The position numbers were made by a program, and so were the translations under genes. From CAYMCJ01 sp964388985 (GTDB lineage Bacteria; Patescibacteriota; Patescibacteriia; Patescibacteriales; CAYMCJ01), in assembly GCA_964388985.1 (NCBI GenBank), contig CAYMCJ010000052.1:1-7247 (forward strand): a DNA stretch of 7,247 nt. Reading direction: 5' to 3'. The notes below the pieces were generated by a model. That model made no database searches. It saw only the letters and a program-made list of their open reading frames with translations, and had not been told where the DNA came from. Of this stretch, positions 1-4,737 are shown one piece after another (within the stretch, counting starts at the first letter, position 1; every line of letters starts with the position of its first letter).

Positions 1-61
1 GCCGTTGTAGCTCCCGCCCAGATTGCTTTGCAATTGGTCGGGCAAGCAGTTGGTAAAATAA
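1..61 (+). pseudogene. tRNA-Thr 5' fragment split by a palindromic insert
   Basis: Bases 1-13 are identical to the first 13 bases of the intact tRNA-Thr that starts at 62. They are followed by a 34-base GC-rich insert (14-47), and then AGTTGGTA (48-55), which is the D-loop sequence that continues in the intact gene. The copy stops there, and the intact gene begins six bases later. The insert therefore falls between tRNA positions 13 and 14, at the edge of the D-loop. This piece cannot make a tRNA. The window begins exactly at the first base of the copy, so more sequence may lie upstream. Confidence 0.75.
13..42. repeat. palindromic element in tRNA-Thr fragment
   Basis: This is an imperfect hairpin: CCCG, CCA and ATTGC on the left arm pair with GCAAT, TGG and CGGG on the right arm, around a TTT loop (27-29), with one C/T mismatch and one bulged G. 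It is the first of several palindromes in this window that interrupt tRNA copies. Its core ATTGCTTTGC also occurs in the rpmG leader at 2136-2145. Confidence 0.6.
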
Positions 62-134
62 GCCGTTGTAGCTCAGTTGGTAGAGCACCACCATGGTAAG
101 GTGGGGGTCCAGGGTTCAAATCCCTGCGACGGCT
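62..134 (+). tRNA. tRNA-Thr (anticodon GGT)
   Basis: A full cloverleaf is visible. The acceptor stem GCCGTTG (62-68) pairs with CGACGGC (127-133), and T134 is the discriminator. The D-arm is GCTC/GAGC. The anticodon stem CCACC/GGTGG encloses the loop ATGGTAA, giving anticodon GGT, which reads ACC and ACT threonine codons. The T-arm is CAGGG-TTCAAAT-CCCTG. No CCA is encoded. A broken copy of its own 5' end lies directly upstream. Confidence 0.96.
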
Positions 135-204
135 CAAGGCAATTTGATATTTATTAATGATAAATAGATAATAATAAATTAAAAGGGTCGGTACCAAAGC
201 GGTC

Positions 205-229
205 CCCGCCTACGGCAGGGTAGGCAACC
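205..229. repeat. palindromic insert in the D-loop of the broken tRNA-Tyr
   Basis: The stem GCCTAC (208-213) pairs with GTAGGC (220-225) around a GGCAGG loop. The insert replaces the four D-loop bases AAAT present in the intact gene. Confidence 0.7.
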
Positions 230-240
230 GGGACAGACTG

Positions 241-298
241 CCACCGCCGACGGCCCGCGCTCGTAGCGGGGCAAGCGGGGCGCCGCCACCGGGCGGCA
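241..298. repeat. GC-rich double-hairpin insert in the anticodon of the broken tRNA-Tyr
   Basis: Two hairpins are visible: CCCGC (254-258) with GCGGG (266-270), and GCCGCC (282-287) with GGCGGC (292-297). The insert separates G34 from T35 of the tyrosine anticodon. It contains GTAGCGGGGC (263-272), which recurs inverted at 7135-7144 in the foldback element at the far end of the window. Confidence 0.7.
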
Positions 299-312
299 TA
301 AATCTGTTGTCT

Positions 313-558
313 ATGTATAAAGTTTATATATTAAAAAGTCAAATATATAGCCGACATTATATTGGCCATACTGATAATATTAATAATAGGCTAATAAGAC
401 ATAATAAGGGTTATGTGAAATCTACAAAAAATTATAGACCTTGGAATATATTATATACAGAAGAATTTAAAACAAAGCAAGAAGCGTGCAAAAGAGAATT
501 ACAGATAAAATCTTATAAAGGCGGAGAAGCATTTAAAAAGTTAATAAATATTAGGTGA
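313..558 (+). CDS. small GIY-YIG nuclease-family protein, tRNA-Tyr locus
   Basis: This 81-residue protein is a single compact GIY-YIG domain, the usual size for the UPF0213/YhbQ-like class. The expected residues are present: Tyr5 in KVYIL, Tyr16 in HYIGHT, Arg26 in NNRL, His30, and the metal-binding Glu62 in KRELQIK. GIY-YIG enzymes cleave DNA using one divalent metal ion; I infer nuclease activity, but the target is unknown. The start chosen is ATG at 313. An in-frame TTG at 307 would overlap the tRNA remnant and is less likely. The TGA stop at 556-558 lies two bases before intact tRNA-Tyr. The gene sits between a palindrome-broken copy of that tRNA and the intact gene, and the same arrangement recurs at 4425-4667. 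AT-rich composition matches the host rather than the GC-rich inserts beside it. It could be a homing-type nuclease for its tRNA locus or a passenger. Confidence 0.88.
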   Translation: MYKVYILKSQIYSRHYIGHTDNINNRLIRHNKGYVKSTKNYRPWNILYTEEFKTKQEACKRELQIKSYKGGEAFKKLINIR

Positions 559-560
559 AT

Positions 561-643
561 GGGTCGGTACCAAAGCGGTCAAATGGGACAGACTGTAAAT
601 CTGTTGGCTTTCGTCTTCGCAGGTTCGAATCCTGCCCGGCCCA
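561..643 (+). tRNA. tRNA-Tyr (anticodon GTA)
   Basis: This is a class II tRNA with a long variable arm. The acceptor GGGTCGG (561-567) pairs with CCGGCCC (636-642), with one U-G wobble, and A643 is the discriminator. The anticodon stem ACAGA/TCTGT encloses the loop CTGTAAA, giving anticodon GTA. The T-arm is GCAGG-TTCGAAT-CCTGC. No CCA is encoded. This is the only intact copy here; the copy upstream is broken, and 3' halves are repeated downstream. Confidence 0.96.
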
Positions 644-666
644 CAAAAAGCAGTGTAACAAAAATA

Positions 667-766
667 NNNNNNNNNNNNNNNNNNNNNNNNNNNNNNNNNN
701 NNNNNNNNNNNNNNNNNNNNNNNNNNNNNNNNNNNNNNNNNNNNNNNNNNNNNNNNNNNNNNNNNN
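667..766. other. assembly gap (100 N)
   Basis: Exactly 100 Ns, a common scaffold placeholder, so the true length is unknown. The base before the gap ends a tRNA-Tyr 3'-half unit (after CAAAAATA), and the base after it begins the next unit (TAAATCTG). The hidden sequence is therefore probably zero or more further copies of the roughly 72-base repeat. Confidence 0.95.
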
Positions 767-908
767 TAAATCTGTTGGCTTTCGTCTTCGTCCCGCCGGG
801 GCGGGACCCGGCCCACAAAAAGCAGTGTAACAAAAATATAAATCTGTTGGCTTTCGTCTTCGTCCCGCCGGGGCGGGACCCGGCCCACAAAAAACGGTAT
901 AAAAAATA
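767..908 (+). repeat. tandem tRNA-Tyr 3'-half repeats with a palindrome in place of the T-arm
   Basis: There are two adjacent units, 767-838 (72 bases) and 839-908. Each begins at TAAATCTG, anticodon base 35 of tRNA-Tyr, and continues through the variable arm to GTCTTCG. The T-arm of the intact gene is replaced by a perfect 8-bp palindrome, GTCCCGCC-GG-GGCGGGAC. Each then rejoins the tRNA at CCGGCCCA and runs into the flank CACAAAAA. The first unit also carries the 3' flank of the intact tRNA (to CAAAAATA), while the last diverges after CACAAAAA. Neither unit has a 5' half or start codon. They are tRNA-derived debris, or the displaced 3' half of a tRNA invaded at its anticodon. Confidence 0.85.
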
Positions 909-950
909 ATTATTTTATAGAAAATACAAAATAGCTGGCATTTATTAAAT

Positions 951-991
951 AATACGAAGAAGTTTTTTAAGCTTCTTTGTATTATTTTTTT
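951..991 (+). terminator. rho-independent terminator after the tRNA-Tyr array
   Basis: The 12-bp stem 951-962 pairs with 972-983 (one G-U wobble), the loop is 9 bases, and a run of Ts follows at 985-991. It is well placed to end transcription of the tRNA-Tyr region before mutM. Confidence 0.75.
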
Positions 992-1013
992 ATCTTTGAC
1001 TAAGACAGAGAGT

Positions 1014-1115
1014 ATGATTTTTAATTCTGAAAAAATAGGGATTAGCTTAATAAAAATTTTTTTGATAGAATTTATATTAATAGTGGCTGTTTATGGATTA
1101 TTGGCCATATTTTAA
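1014..1115 (+). CDS. possible 33-residue hydrophobic peptide
   Basis: The ATG-to-TAA frame would encode a 33-residue peptide with a short polar N-terminus (MIFNSEKIG) and then a hydrophobic stretch of about 22 residues ending AVYGLLAIF, like a single membrane-spanning segment. It ends 20 bases before mutM. A weak purine-rich stretch (GAGAG) lies just upstream but is very close to the ATG. In AT-rich DNA such frames arise easily by chance, and I recognise no family. Confidence 0.25.
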   Translation: MIFNSEKIGISLIKIFLIEFILIVAVYGLLAIF

Positions 1116-1135
1116 ATAACTTATTATAAATATAT

Positions 1136-2002
1136 ATGCCCGAACTTCCCGAAGTGGAAACAATTAAAAGGGATTTAGAAAAAAAAATATTAAAGAAAAA
1201 AATAATTAGAATTAGAATAAAAGACAAGAAAATCGGCCAGAGCGGCCTGGAAAGGGTTAAGGGAAAATATTTTTTGGATATAGACAGAATTGGCAAATTG
1301 TTGATTTTTAAGTTGAGTGAAAAAGGTTATTTTATGCTTGTTCATTTAAAAATGACCGGGCAGCTTGTTTATGCTTTTAAAAAGTTTTTGGTTGCCGGCG
1401 GTCATAGCCTTAGCTCCCGATCAGATATGGCCGCTGTTGGCGGCAAGTTACCAAACAAGCATACGCGGGCCATATTTGAATTTAAAGACGGTGGCCGGCT
1501 TTTTTTTAACGATTTGCGCCGATTTGGTTACATTAAAATGGTAAATAAGAGTGAGCTTAATTTGCTTAAAGAAAGTTTTGGGATAGAGCCTTTAAAAACC
1601 GATTTTATTTATAGAAATATACTTAAAATATTTAAAAATCGAAAAACCAGCCTTAAAGCCGTTCTATTGAACCAGAAGTTAATAAGCGGGATTGGCAATA
1701 TTTACGCTGATGAGATATTATTTCGGGCCGGTTTAAGGCCAGACCGCGTTGCCGGCAGTTTAAAACCGACGGAAATAAAGAAATTATATAGAGCGACAAA
1801 TTATATTATCAGGAGAGCGATTAAATATCGGGGCACGACTTTCAGCGATTATGTAGACGCCAAAGGCCGGCGGGGGAATTTTTCCACCCAGCTTAAAGTT
1901 TATGGCCGTTCAGGAAAAAAATGTTATAAATGTTCAAATGTAATTAAAAAGATACGAATAGCCGGACGAGGGACTAGTTTTTGCCCAAAATGTCAAAAAT
2001 AA
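1136..2002 (+). CDS. mutM: formamidopyrimidine-DNA glycosylase (Fpg/MutM)
   Basis: This bifunctional base-excision repair enzyme removes oxidised purines such as 8-oxoguanine and nicks the abasic site. The 288-residue protein starts MPELPEVET, giving the Pro2 nucleophile and Glu3 that fix the start codon. Lys54 (RIGK) matches catalytic Lys57 of the E. coli enzyme. Met73 in KMTGQL and RRFG (128-131) supply the lesion-pocket residues. The helix-two-turn-helix motif is at about 177-205 with Asn188 in GIGNIYADE. A C-terminal zinc finger uses Cys263, 266, 283 and 286, with the conserved Arg in AGRGTSFC. It is about 18 residues longer than typical. The excess is a Gly/Ser-rich stretch at about 86-104, between MTGQL and PNKHTRAIFEF, encoded by partly palindromic DNA. 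No Shine-Dalgarno is visible. It stands alone between the tRNA-Tyr locus and the rpmG promoter. Confidence 0.97.
   Translation: MPELPEVETIKRDLEKKILKKKIIRIRIKDKKIGQSGLERVKGKYFLDIDRIGKLLIFKLSEKGYFMLVHLKMTGQLVYAFKKFLVAGGHSLSSRSDMAAVGGKLPNKHTRAIFEFKDGGRLFFNDLRRFGYIKMVNKSELNLLKESFGIEPLKTDFIYRNILKIFKNRKTSLKAVLLNQKLISGIGNIYADEILFRAGLRPDRVAGSLKPTEIKKLYRATNYIIRRAIKYRGTTFSDYVDAKGRRGNFSTQLKVYGRSGKKCYKCSNVIKKIRIAGRGTSFCPKCQK
1392..1446. repeat. in-frame partly palindromic insert within mutM
   Basis: TTGCCG (1392-1397) and CGGCAA (1441-1446) are inverted repeats bracketing about 43 bases that encode the extra loop of Fpg. GCGG and CCGC extend the symmetry inward. It resembles an in-frame palindromic element but could be an ordinary loop expansion. 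Confidence 0.3.
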
Positions 2003-2041
2003 TTCTATTTTAAGCATTTAAAAGGCGAAATTGGGCCTGGT

Positions 2042-2071
2042 TTGACAATAACTTTATTATTTTACTATAAT
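2042..2071 (+). promoter_or_regulatory. sigma-70-type promoter for rpmG and downstream genes
   Basis: TTGACA (2042-2047) and TATAAT (2066-2071) are both perfect consensus hexamers with an 18-base spacer. A second TATAAT lies at 2076-2081. Transcription should start near 2078, leaving a leader of about 118 bases before rpmG. Confidence 0.8.
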
Positions 2072-2130
2072 TAGGTATAATTAAAATAAGATAGATTAAG
2101 CTATAAAGTTGAGATTTTATAAAGTTTTAG

Positions 2131-2154
2131 ATTTCATTGCTTTGCGATTTTTTT
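2131..2154 (+). promoter_or_regulatory. possible attenuator hairpin in the rpmG leader
   Basis: ATTGC (2136-2140), a TTT loop and GCGAT form a 5-bp stem followed by seven Ts, a weak terminator shape. Copies of TATAAAGT before it and inverted ACTTTATA after it could pair across it as an alternative structure. This would fit leader control of a ribosomal protein gene, but the stem is short. Confidence 0.25.
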
Positions 2155-2195
2155 ATAACTTTCAACTTTTCACTTTATAACTTTTTGCTAAAAGT

Positions 2196-2351
2196 ATGTC
2201 TCAAGACAACATGATAAAATTAGAATGCACTGAATGCAAAAGGATAAATTATTTTTCAAGAAAGAACAAAAAAACCATAAAAAATCGTCTTGAATTAAAA
2301 AAATATTGCCGGCATTGCCGGAAACATGTTTTGCATAAAGAAACCAAGTAA
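2196..2351 (+). CDS. rpmG: 50S ribosomal protein bL33
   Basis: This 51-residue basic protein of the large ribosomal subunit binds near the E site. It reads IKLECTECKRINYFSRKNK, then ends KKYCRHCRKHVLHKETK. The zinc-ribbon form of bL33 is indicated by two CxxC pairs, Cys11/Cys14 and Cys38/Cys41. Start chosen at ATG 2196; an in-frame ATG at 2211 would remove five residues (MSQDN) and cannot be excluded. It is the first gene after a consensus promoter and precedes a lipoprotein and a PerM-type membrane protein on the same strand, so it probably heads that operon. The common bacterial neighbours secE and nusG are not adjacent here. Confidence 0.95.
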   Translation: MSQDNMIKLECTECKRINYFSRKNKKTIKNRLELKKYCRHCRKHVLHKETK

Positions 2352-2383
2352 TTTAGCATAAGAAGCGGTCTAATATTAAAAGT

Positions 2384-2800
2384 ATGGTTAAATTAATAAA
2401 ATTTAGCCAATTATTTATAATTTTATTTTTTTCATTATTTTTTTCAGGCTGTGAAATAGATAACGTTGGCGGCAAGTTAAAATGGCTTGATGATAAAATC
2501 GGCCAAGGTTTGGATAAAATCCAGAAAGGCCAGACAGAAGATGTAAAAAATTTATTTGGCGGTAGCAATATTGATGAAAATAAAATGCAACCAAATATTA
2601 ATCCCGCTGATTTAACAAATAATGGAAAAGAAAAGATAGATAAATGGCTGGAGGATAATAATTTAAATCGTTACGGCGACCCTATGGATAAAATATATAT
2701 TGGCGGTACGCCGTTATTTAACGAGGCCACCGGACAAAACATTGACCGTTTTGATTATATTTTTAAAAACCATCCGGATTTATTATATTTATTACAATAA
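2384..2800 (+). CDS. small predicted lipoprotein, family not recognised
   Basis: This is a 138-residue protein with an N-terminal signal of lipoprotein type: Lys3 and Lys6, a hydrophobic core at about 10-20, and the lipobox-like FSGC ending at Cys23. That cysteine would be lipidated after signal peptidase II cleavage, anchoring the protein outside the cytoplasmic membrane. The mature part is acidic, hydrophilic and rich in Asn, Asp and Lys. A helical Lys/Asp stretch (about 31-60) is followed by a second part with GDPMDKIYIGGTPLFNE and a Leu-rich C-terminus (NHPDLLYLLQ). I do not recognise the domain and assign no function. It begins 32 bases after rpmG, and 18 bases separate its stop from the AI-2E-type gene, so co-transcription is likely. 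No clear Shine-Dalgarno is seen. Confidence 0.82.
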   Translation: MVKLIKFSQLFIILFFSLFFSGCEIDNVGGKLKWLDDKIGQGLDKIQKGQTEDVKNLFGGSNIDENKMQPNINPADLTNNGKEKIDKWLEDNNLNRYGDPMDKIYIGGTPLFNEATGQNIDRFDYIFKNHPDLLYLLQ

Positions 2801-2818
2801 AATAATTTTAATAAAAAT

Positions 2819-3859
2819 ATGACTAAAAGTTTTACCCCTAAGATTTTTTTATTATTGCTTATTATGGCGGTAGCTTATTTTTGCTATATTATTTTTAAGC
2901 CGTTTTTAATAGAAATTATCGCCGCCATTATTTTAACTTCAATTTTTTATTCCCCCTACAAATGGTTTTGCCGAAAGTTTAAGGGAAGAGAAAATTTAGC
3001 CTCTTTGGTGATGTGCATACTTTTATTTTTAGTTATTATTCTTCCCTTGGCGAATTTATTGATATTTGGAGCGCAAAAAGTTACGGTCGCCTATTCGGGG
3101 ACGGTTAGTTTAATTGAAAAGAGCAATTTAGATGATTTAGTAAAAAATAATATTTTTAAGGAAGCGAAGTTGCTTGGAATTAATATTGAAAATTTAAGAG
3201 ATTCCCTGTTTGATTTGTCAAACAAATTCAGCGCTTTTCTTTTTGGGGTGGCCAAAACAATTGTGCAAAGCACAACGAATTTTTTTATCTCGTTAATATT
3301 AATAATATTTATAATGTTTTTCTTTTTTGTAAAAGGCGAAGCTATTGCCAAAAAAATGATGTATTTAACGCCGTTGCCGAATAAATATGATGTTAAATTG
3401 TTTAAAAAATTTCGGGATATTAGCTTTTCAATAATGATTTCAACCTTTGTGGTAGCGATTGTCCAGGGTATATTGGGAGCGGTCGGATTTATTATTATTG
3501 ATTTTCCATTTTTGGCACCCAGTATATTTATTGCGATATTTTCATTAATACCGGCCATCGGGACAGGATTGATTTGGTTTCCGATAGCCGTTTATTTGCT
3601 ATTTATTGGTGAAATTTGGCAGGGCATTTTTCTGCTTGTTTGGGGGATTGCGGTGGTTAGCACAGTAGACAATTTAATTAGAGCTTATATCGTGAAAGAT
3701 AAAGCCGGCGTGCATCCGATAATTATTATCCTATCAATTTTGGGCGGTATTTCGGTTTTTGGCTTTTGGGGAGTTGTTTTAGGTCCGCTGATAATTTCTT
3801 TAACAATTACAGTAATGCATATTTATGAATTGGAATACAAGGATGTTTTAGAGAAGTAA
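2819..3859 (+). CDS. AI-2E/PerM (UPF0118) family membrane protein
   Basis: This 346-residue polytopic protein matches the family length. Hydrophobic segments lie at about 9-26, 27-45, 61-84, 152-172, 206-227, 231-264 (two), 267-288 and 300-331, with a soluble stretch at about 88-150. Family signatures are visible in the second half: SLIPAIGTGLIWFP (242-255), DNLIRAYIV (284-292) and GFWGVVLGPLI (315-325). Family members include the AI-2 exporter TqsA and sodium/proton antiporters, so the substrate cannot be inferred from the sequence; a quorum-sensing role should not be assumed. It follows the lipoprotein gene after 18 bases and is probably the last gene of the rpmG operon. A four-helix-bundle element begins just after its stop. 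Confidence 0.92.
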   Translation: MTKSFTPKIFLLLLIMAVAYFCYIIFKPFLIEIIAAIILTSIFYSPYKWFCRKFKGRENLASLVMCILLFLVIILPLANLLIFGAQKVTVAYSGTVSLIEKSNLDDLVKNNIFKEAKLLGINIENLRDSLFDLSNKFSAFLFGVAKTIVQSTTNFFISLILIIFIMFFFFVKGEAIAKKMMYLTPLPNKYDVKLFKKFRDISFSIMISTFVVAIVQGILGAVGFIIIDFPFLAPSIFIAIFSLIPAIGTGLIWFPIAVYLLFIGEIWQGIFLLVWGIAVVSTVDNLIRAYIVKDKAGVHPIIIILSILGGISVFGFWGVVLGPLIISLTITVMHIYELEYKDVLEK

Positions 3860-3865
3860 GGGTGA

Positions 3866-4284
3866 TTAACAATTAACTCTTAACAATTGACAATTAACTG
3901 CATGAATACTTTTAGATTTTTGGATTTTCAAGTTTATAGTCAAGCAAAAAAGTATTATAAAAATGTTCTCATTCTTTCTTTTAGGATAAAGGATTATTCG
4001 TTTAAAGATCAAATTAAAAGAGCAGCCTTGTCTATAGTATTAAATATTGCAGAAGGATCAGCAAAAAAATCAGATAAGGAATTTGCTAAATTTTTAGAAA
4101 TTTCCATAGCTTCGGCTAATGAAGTTGCTGCCTGTATTGATATTATTTATAGCTTAAAGAGAATATCTAACAATGAATATGAAGTATTAATGAAAGAATT
4201 AGAAGATATTATAAAGCAATTAGGTGGTTTTATAAAAAAATTAAGAGATAGTTAGACTAGATTAGTTAGATAGTTAATTGTTAA
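3866..4284 (+). mobile_element. inverted-repeat-flanked four-helix-bundle element
   Basis: TTAACAATTAACT (3866-3878) and its exact inverse AGTTAATTGTTAA (4272-4284) bracket the four-helix-bundle gene with little else between them. Further degenerate repeats of the same motif (ACAATTAACT, GTTAAAAGTTAATAG) sit at both ends. Related proteins are encoded inside intervening sequences of 23S rRNA genes, where the flanks pair to form a stem. Here the unit sits between the perM-type gene and the tRNA-Trp locus. Mobility is inferred. Confidence 0.4.
3902..4255 (+). CDS. four-helix-bundle protein (23S rRNA intervening-sequence type)
   Basis: This 117-residue, entirely helical protein matches the family found in bacterial 23S rRNA intervening sequences and as free genes. 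Diagnostic motifs are QIKRAALSIVLNIAEGSAKKSDKEFAKFL (given here as two overlapping pieces: QIKRAALSIVLNIAEG and SAKKSDKEFAKFL), followed by ISIASANEVAACIDI. Family members assemble into rings of helical bundles; their biochemical role is not established, although basic surfaces suggest nucleic-acid binding. The start chosen is ATG at 3902; a TTG at 3887 is in frame but lies in the flanking repeat. No strong Shine-Dalgarno is seen. It is surrounded by inverted repeats and is not within an rRNA gene here. Confidence 0.88.
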   Translation: MNTFRFLDFQVYSQAKKYYKNVLILSFRIKDYSFKDQIKRAALSIVLNIAEGSAKKSDKEFAKFLEISIASANEVAACIDIIYSLKRISNNEYEVLMKELEDIIKQLGGFIKKLRDS

Positions 4285-4335
4285 CAGTTAAAAGTTAATA
4301 GTTGTTTTATGCGGGATTAGTTAAATGGTTTCCAA

Positions 4336-4360
4336 TCCTGCGAGCCGTAGACCCGAAGGA
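4336..4360. repeat. diverged palindromic element in the D-loop of the broken tRNA-Trp
   Basis: This 25-base palindrome aligns without gaps to the last 25 bases of the 32-base element at 4376-4407. It keeps CCTGCG, the central CG, and CCGAAGG. The bordering G/C pair of the main element is T/A here, a compensating change. Confidence 0.6.
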
Positions 4361-4375
4361 TATAATGACGGTCTC

Positions 4376-4407
4376 TCTTCGAGCCTGCGGCTCGCAGAGC
4401 CGAAGGC
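4376..4407. repeat. 32-base palindromic element, copy 1 (anticodon insertion)
   Basis: The outer stem CTTCG/CGAAG and inner stem CTGCG-GCT-CGCAG surround a small internal loop. It is inserted cleanly between C34 and C35 of a tRNA-Trp copy, with no obvious target-site duplication. It is identical to the copies at 4860-4891, 4921-4952 and 4980-5011. Confidence 0.85.
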
Positions 4408-4424
4408 CAAAACCTTAATTAATT

Positions 4425-4667
4425 ATGGGATTTTTTTATATATTAAAGAGCAAAATTGACAATTCATTATATTTTGGGAGTACAAATAATATTAAAAAGA
4501 GATTGTTTGAACATAATTCCGGCAAAAGTAAATATACAAACAATAAAAAACCTTGGGGTTTAATTTATTGTGAAATATATACTACTTTAAAAAAAGCTAG
4601 ATATAGAGAGTGGAAGGTAAAAAATAGCGCACATGAATACAGAAAATTAAAAGAAAGAATATTATAA
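4425..4667 (+). CDS. small GIY-YIG nuclease-family protein, tRNA-Trp locus
   Basis: This 80-residue single-domain GIY-YIG protein is the second in the window. It aligns without gaps to the first over residues 1-66, with about 29 identities by hand count. The key residues keep the same numbers: Tyr5, Tyr16, Arg26, His30 and Glu62 (YREWKVK). The YIG motif reads YFG, a mild variation. The start is ATG at 4425, ten bases after the broken tRNA-Trp copy. The TAA stop lies three bases before intact tRNA-Trp. The divergence between the two proteins contrasts with their identical placement, so the arrangement is either old or was acquired twice. I infer DNA nuclease activity; a tRNA-gene target is a hypothesis. 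Confidence 0.87.
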   Translation: MGFFYILKSKIDNSLYFGSTNNIKKRLFEHNSGKSKYTNNKKPWGLIYCEIYTTLKKARYREWKVKNSAHEYRKLKERIL

Positions 4668-4670
4668 TTT

Positions 4671-4737
4671 GCGGGATTAGTATAGTGGCAGTACGCGGGT
4701 CTCCAAAACCTGTGGCGGGGGTTCGATTCCCTCATCC
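4671..4737 (+). tRNA. tRNA-Trp (anticodon CCA), 3' end lost in the gap
   Basis: The acceptor 5' strand is GCGGGAT (4671-4677), and the D-arm is GTAT/GTAC. The anticodon stem CGGGT/ACCTG encloses the loop CTCCAAA, giving anticodon CCA. The T-arm is GGGGG-TTCGATT-CCCTC. The 3' strand begins ATCC and is cut by the gap. If the sequence after the gap (CGTG) joins directly, the acceptor closes as ATCCCGT with a G-U end pair and G discriminator, as is usual for bacterial tRNA-Trp. Confidence 0.93.

Larger units (their letters stand above)
185..309 (+). pseudogene. tRNA-Tyr copy interrupted in the D-loop and the anticodon, truncated
   Basis: Bases 185-204 match the first 20 bases of the intact tRNA-Tyr (561-580). 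A 25-base palindrome (205-229) then replaces the D-loop AAAT. Bases 230-240 (GGGACAGACTG) resume the tRNA and run through anticodon base G34. A 58-base GC-rich insert (241-298) follows, after which TAAATCTGTTG (299-309) resumes exactly at anticodon base 35. The copy ends there and the GIY-YIG gene starts at 313. T-arm and 3' acceptor strand are missing, so this copy alone cannot fold into a tRNA. Confidence 0.85.
4311..4414 (+). pseudogene. tRNA-Trp copy interrupted in the D-loop and the anticodon, truncated
   Basis: GCGGGATTAG (4311-4320) matches the first ten bases of the intact tRNA-Trp at 4671. The D-loop is disrupted by a palindromic stretch (about 4330-4361). A diverged continuation, ATGACGGTCTC, then reaches anticodon base C34 at 4375. 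A 32-base palindrome follows (4376-4407), and CAAAACC (4408-4414) resumes exactly at base 35. The copy stops there, and the GIY-YIG gene begins ten bases later. This matches the broken tRNA-Tyr at 185-309 in both insertion sites. Confidence 0.8.

Noticed and set aside
307..312. TTG at 307 as the start of the first GIY-YIG gene
   Set aside because: It overlaps the tRNA remnant; ATG at 313 gives the same start position relative to the motifs as the second GIY-YIG protein.
556..558. Recoded TGA (glycine code of some Patescibacteria lineages)
   Set aside because: TGA here ends the gene at the usual domain end, two bases before tRNA-Tyr, and no recognised gene contains an in-frame TGA.
185..560. 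Group I intron in tRNA-Tyr carrying a GIY-YIG endonuclease
   Set aside because: The inserts are 25 and 58 bases of simple hairpins, and the ORF leaves no room for a group I catalytic core; an intact tRNA follows, so no splicing is needed.
767..908. Direct repeats as a CRISPR array
   Set aside because: Units are contiguous, contain tRNA sequence, and have no unique spacers or cas genes nearby.
541..909. Open reading frames on both strands running through the first gap
   Set aside because: They consist of tRNA-Tyr sequence, palindromes and Ns; there are no coding signals.
1072..1296. Minus-strand frame across the start of mutM
   Set aside because: Overlaps the conserved MPELPEVE start of mutM and is AT-rich low-complexity.
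3091..3558. 155-residue minus-strand frame opposite the perM-type gene
   Set aside because: Antisense shadow of a well-supported membrane protein gene; no family features.
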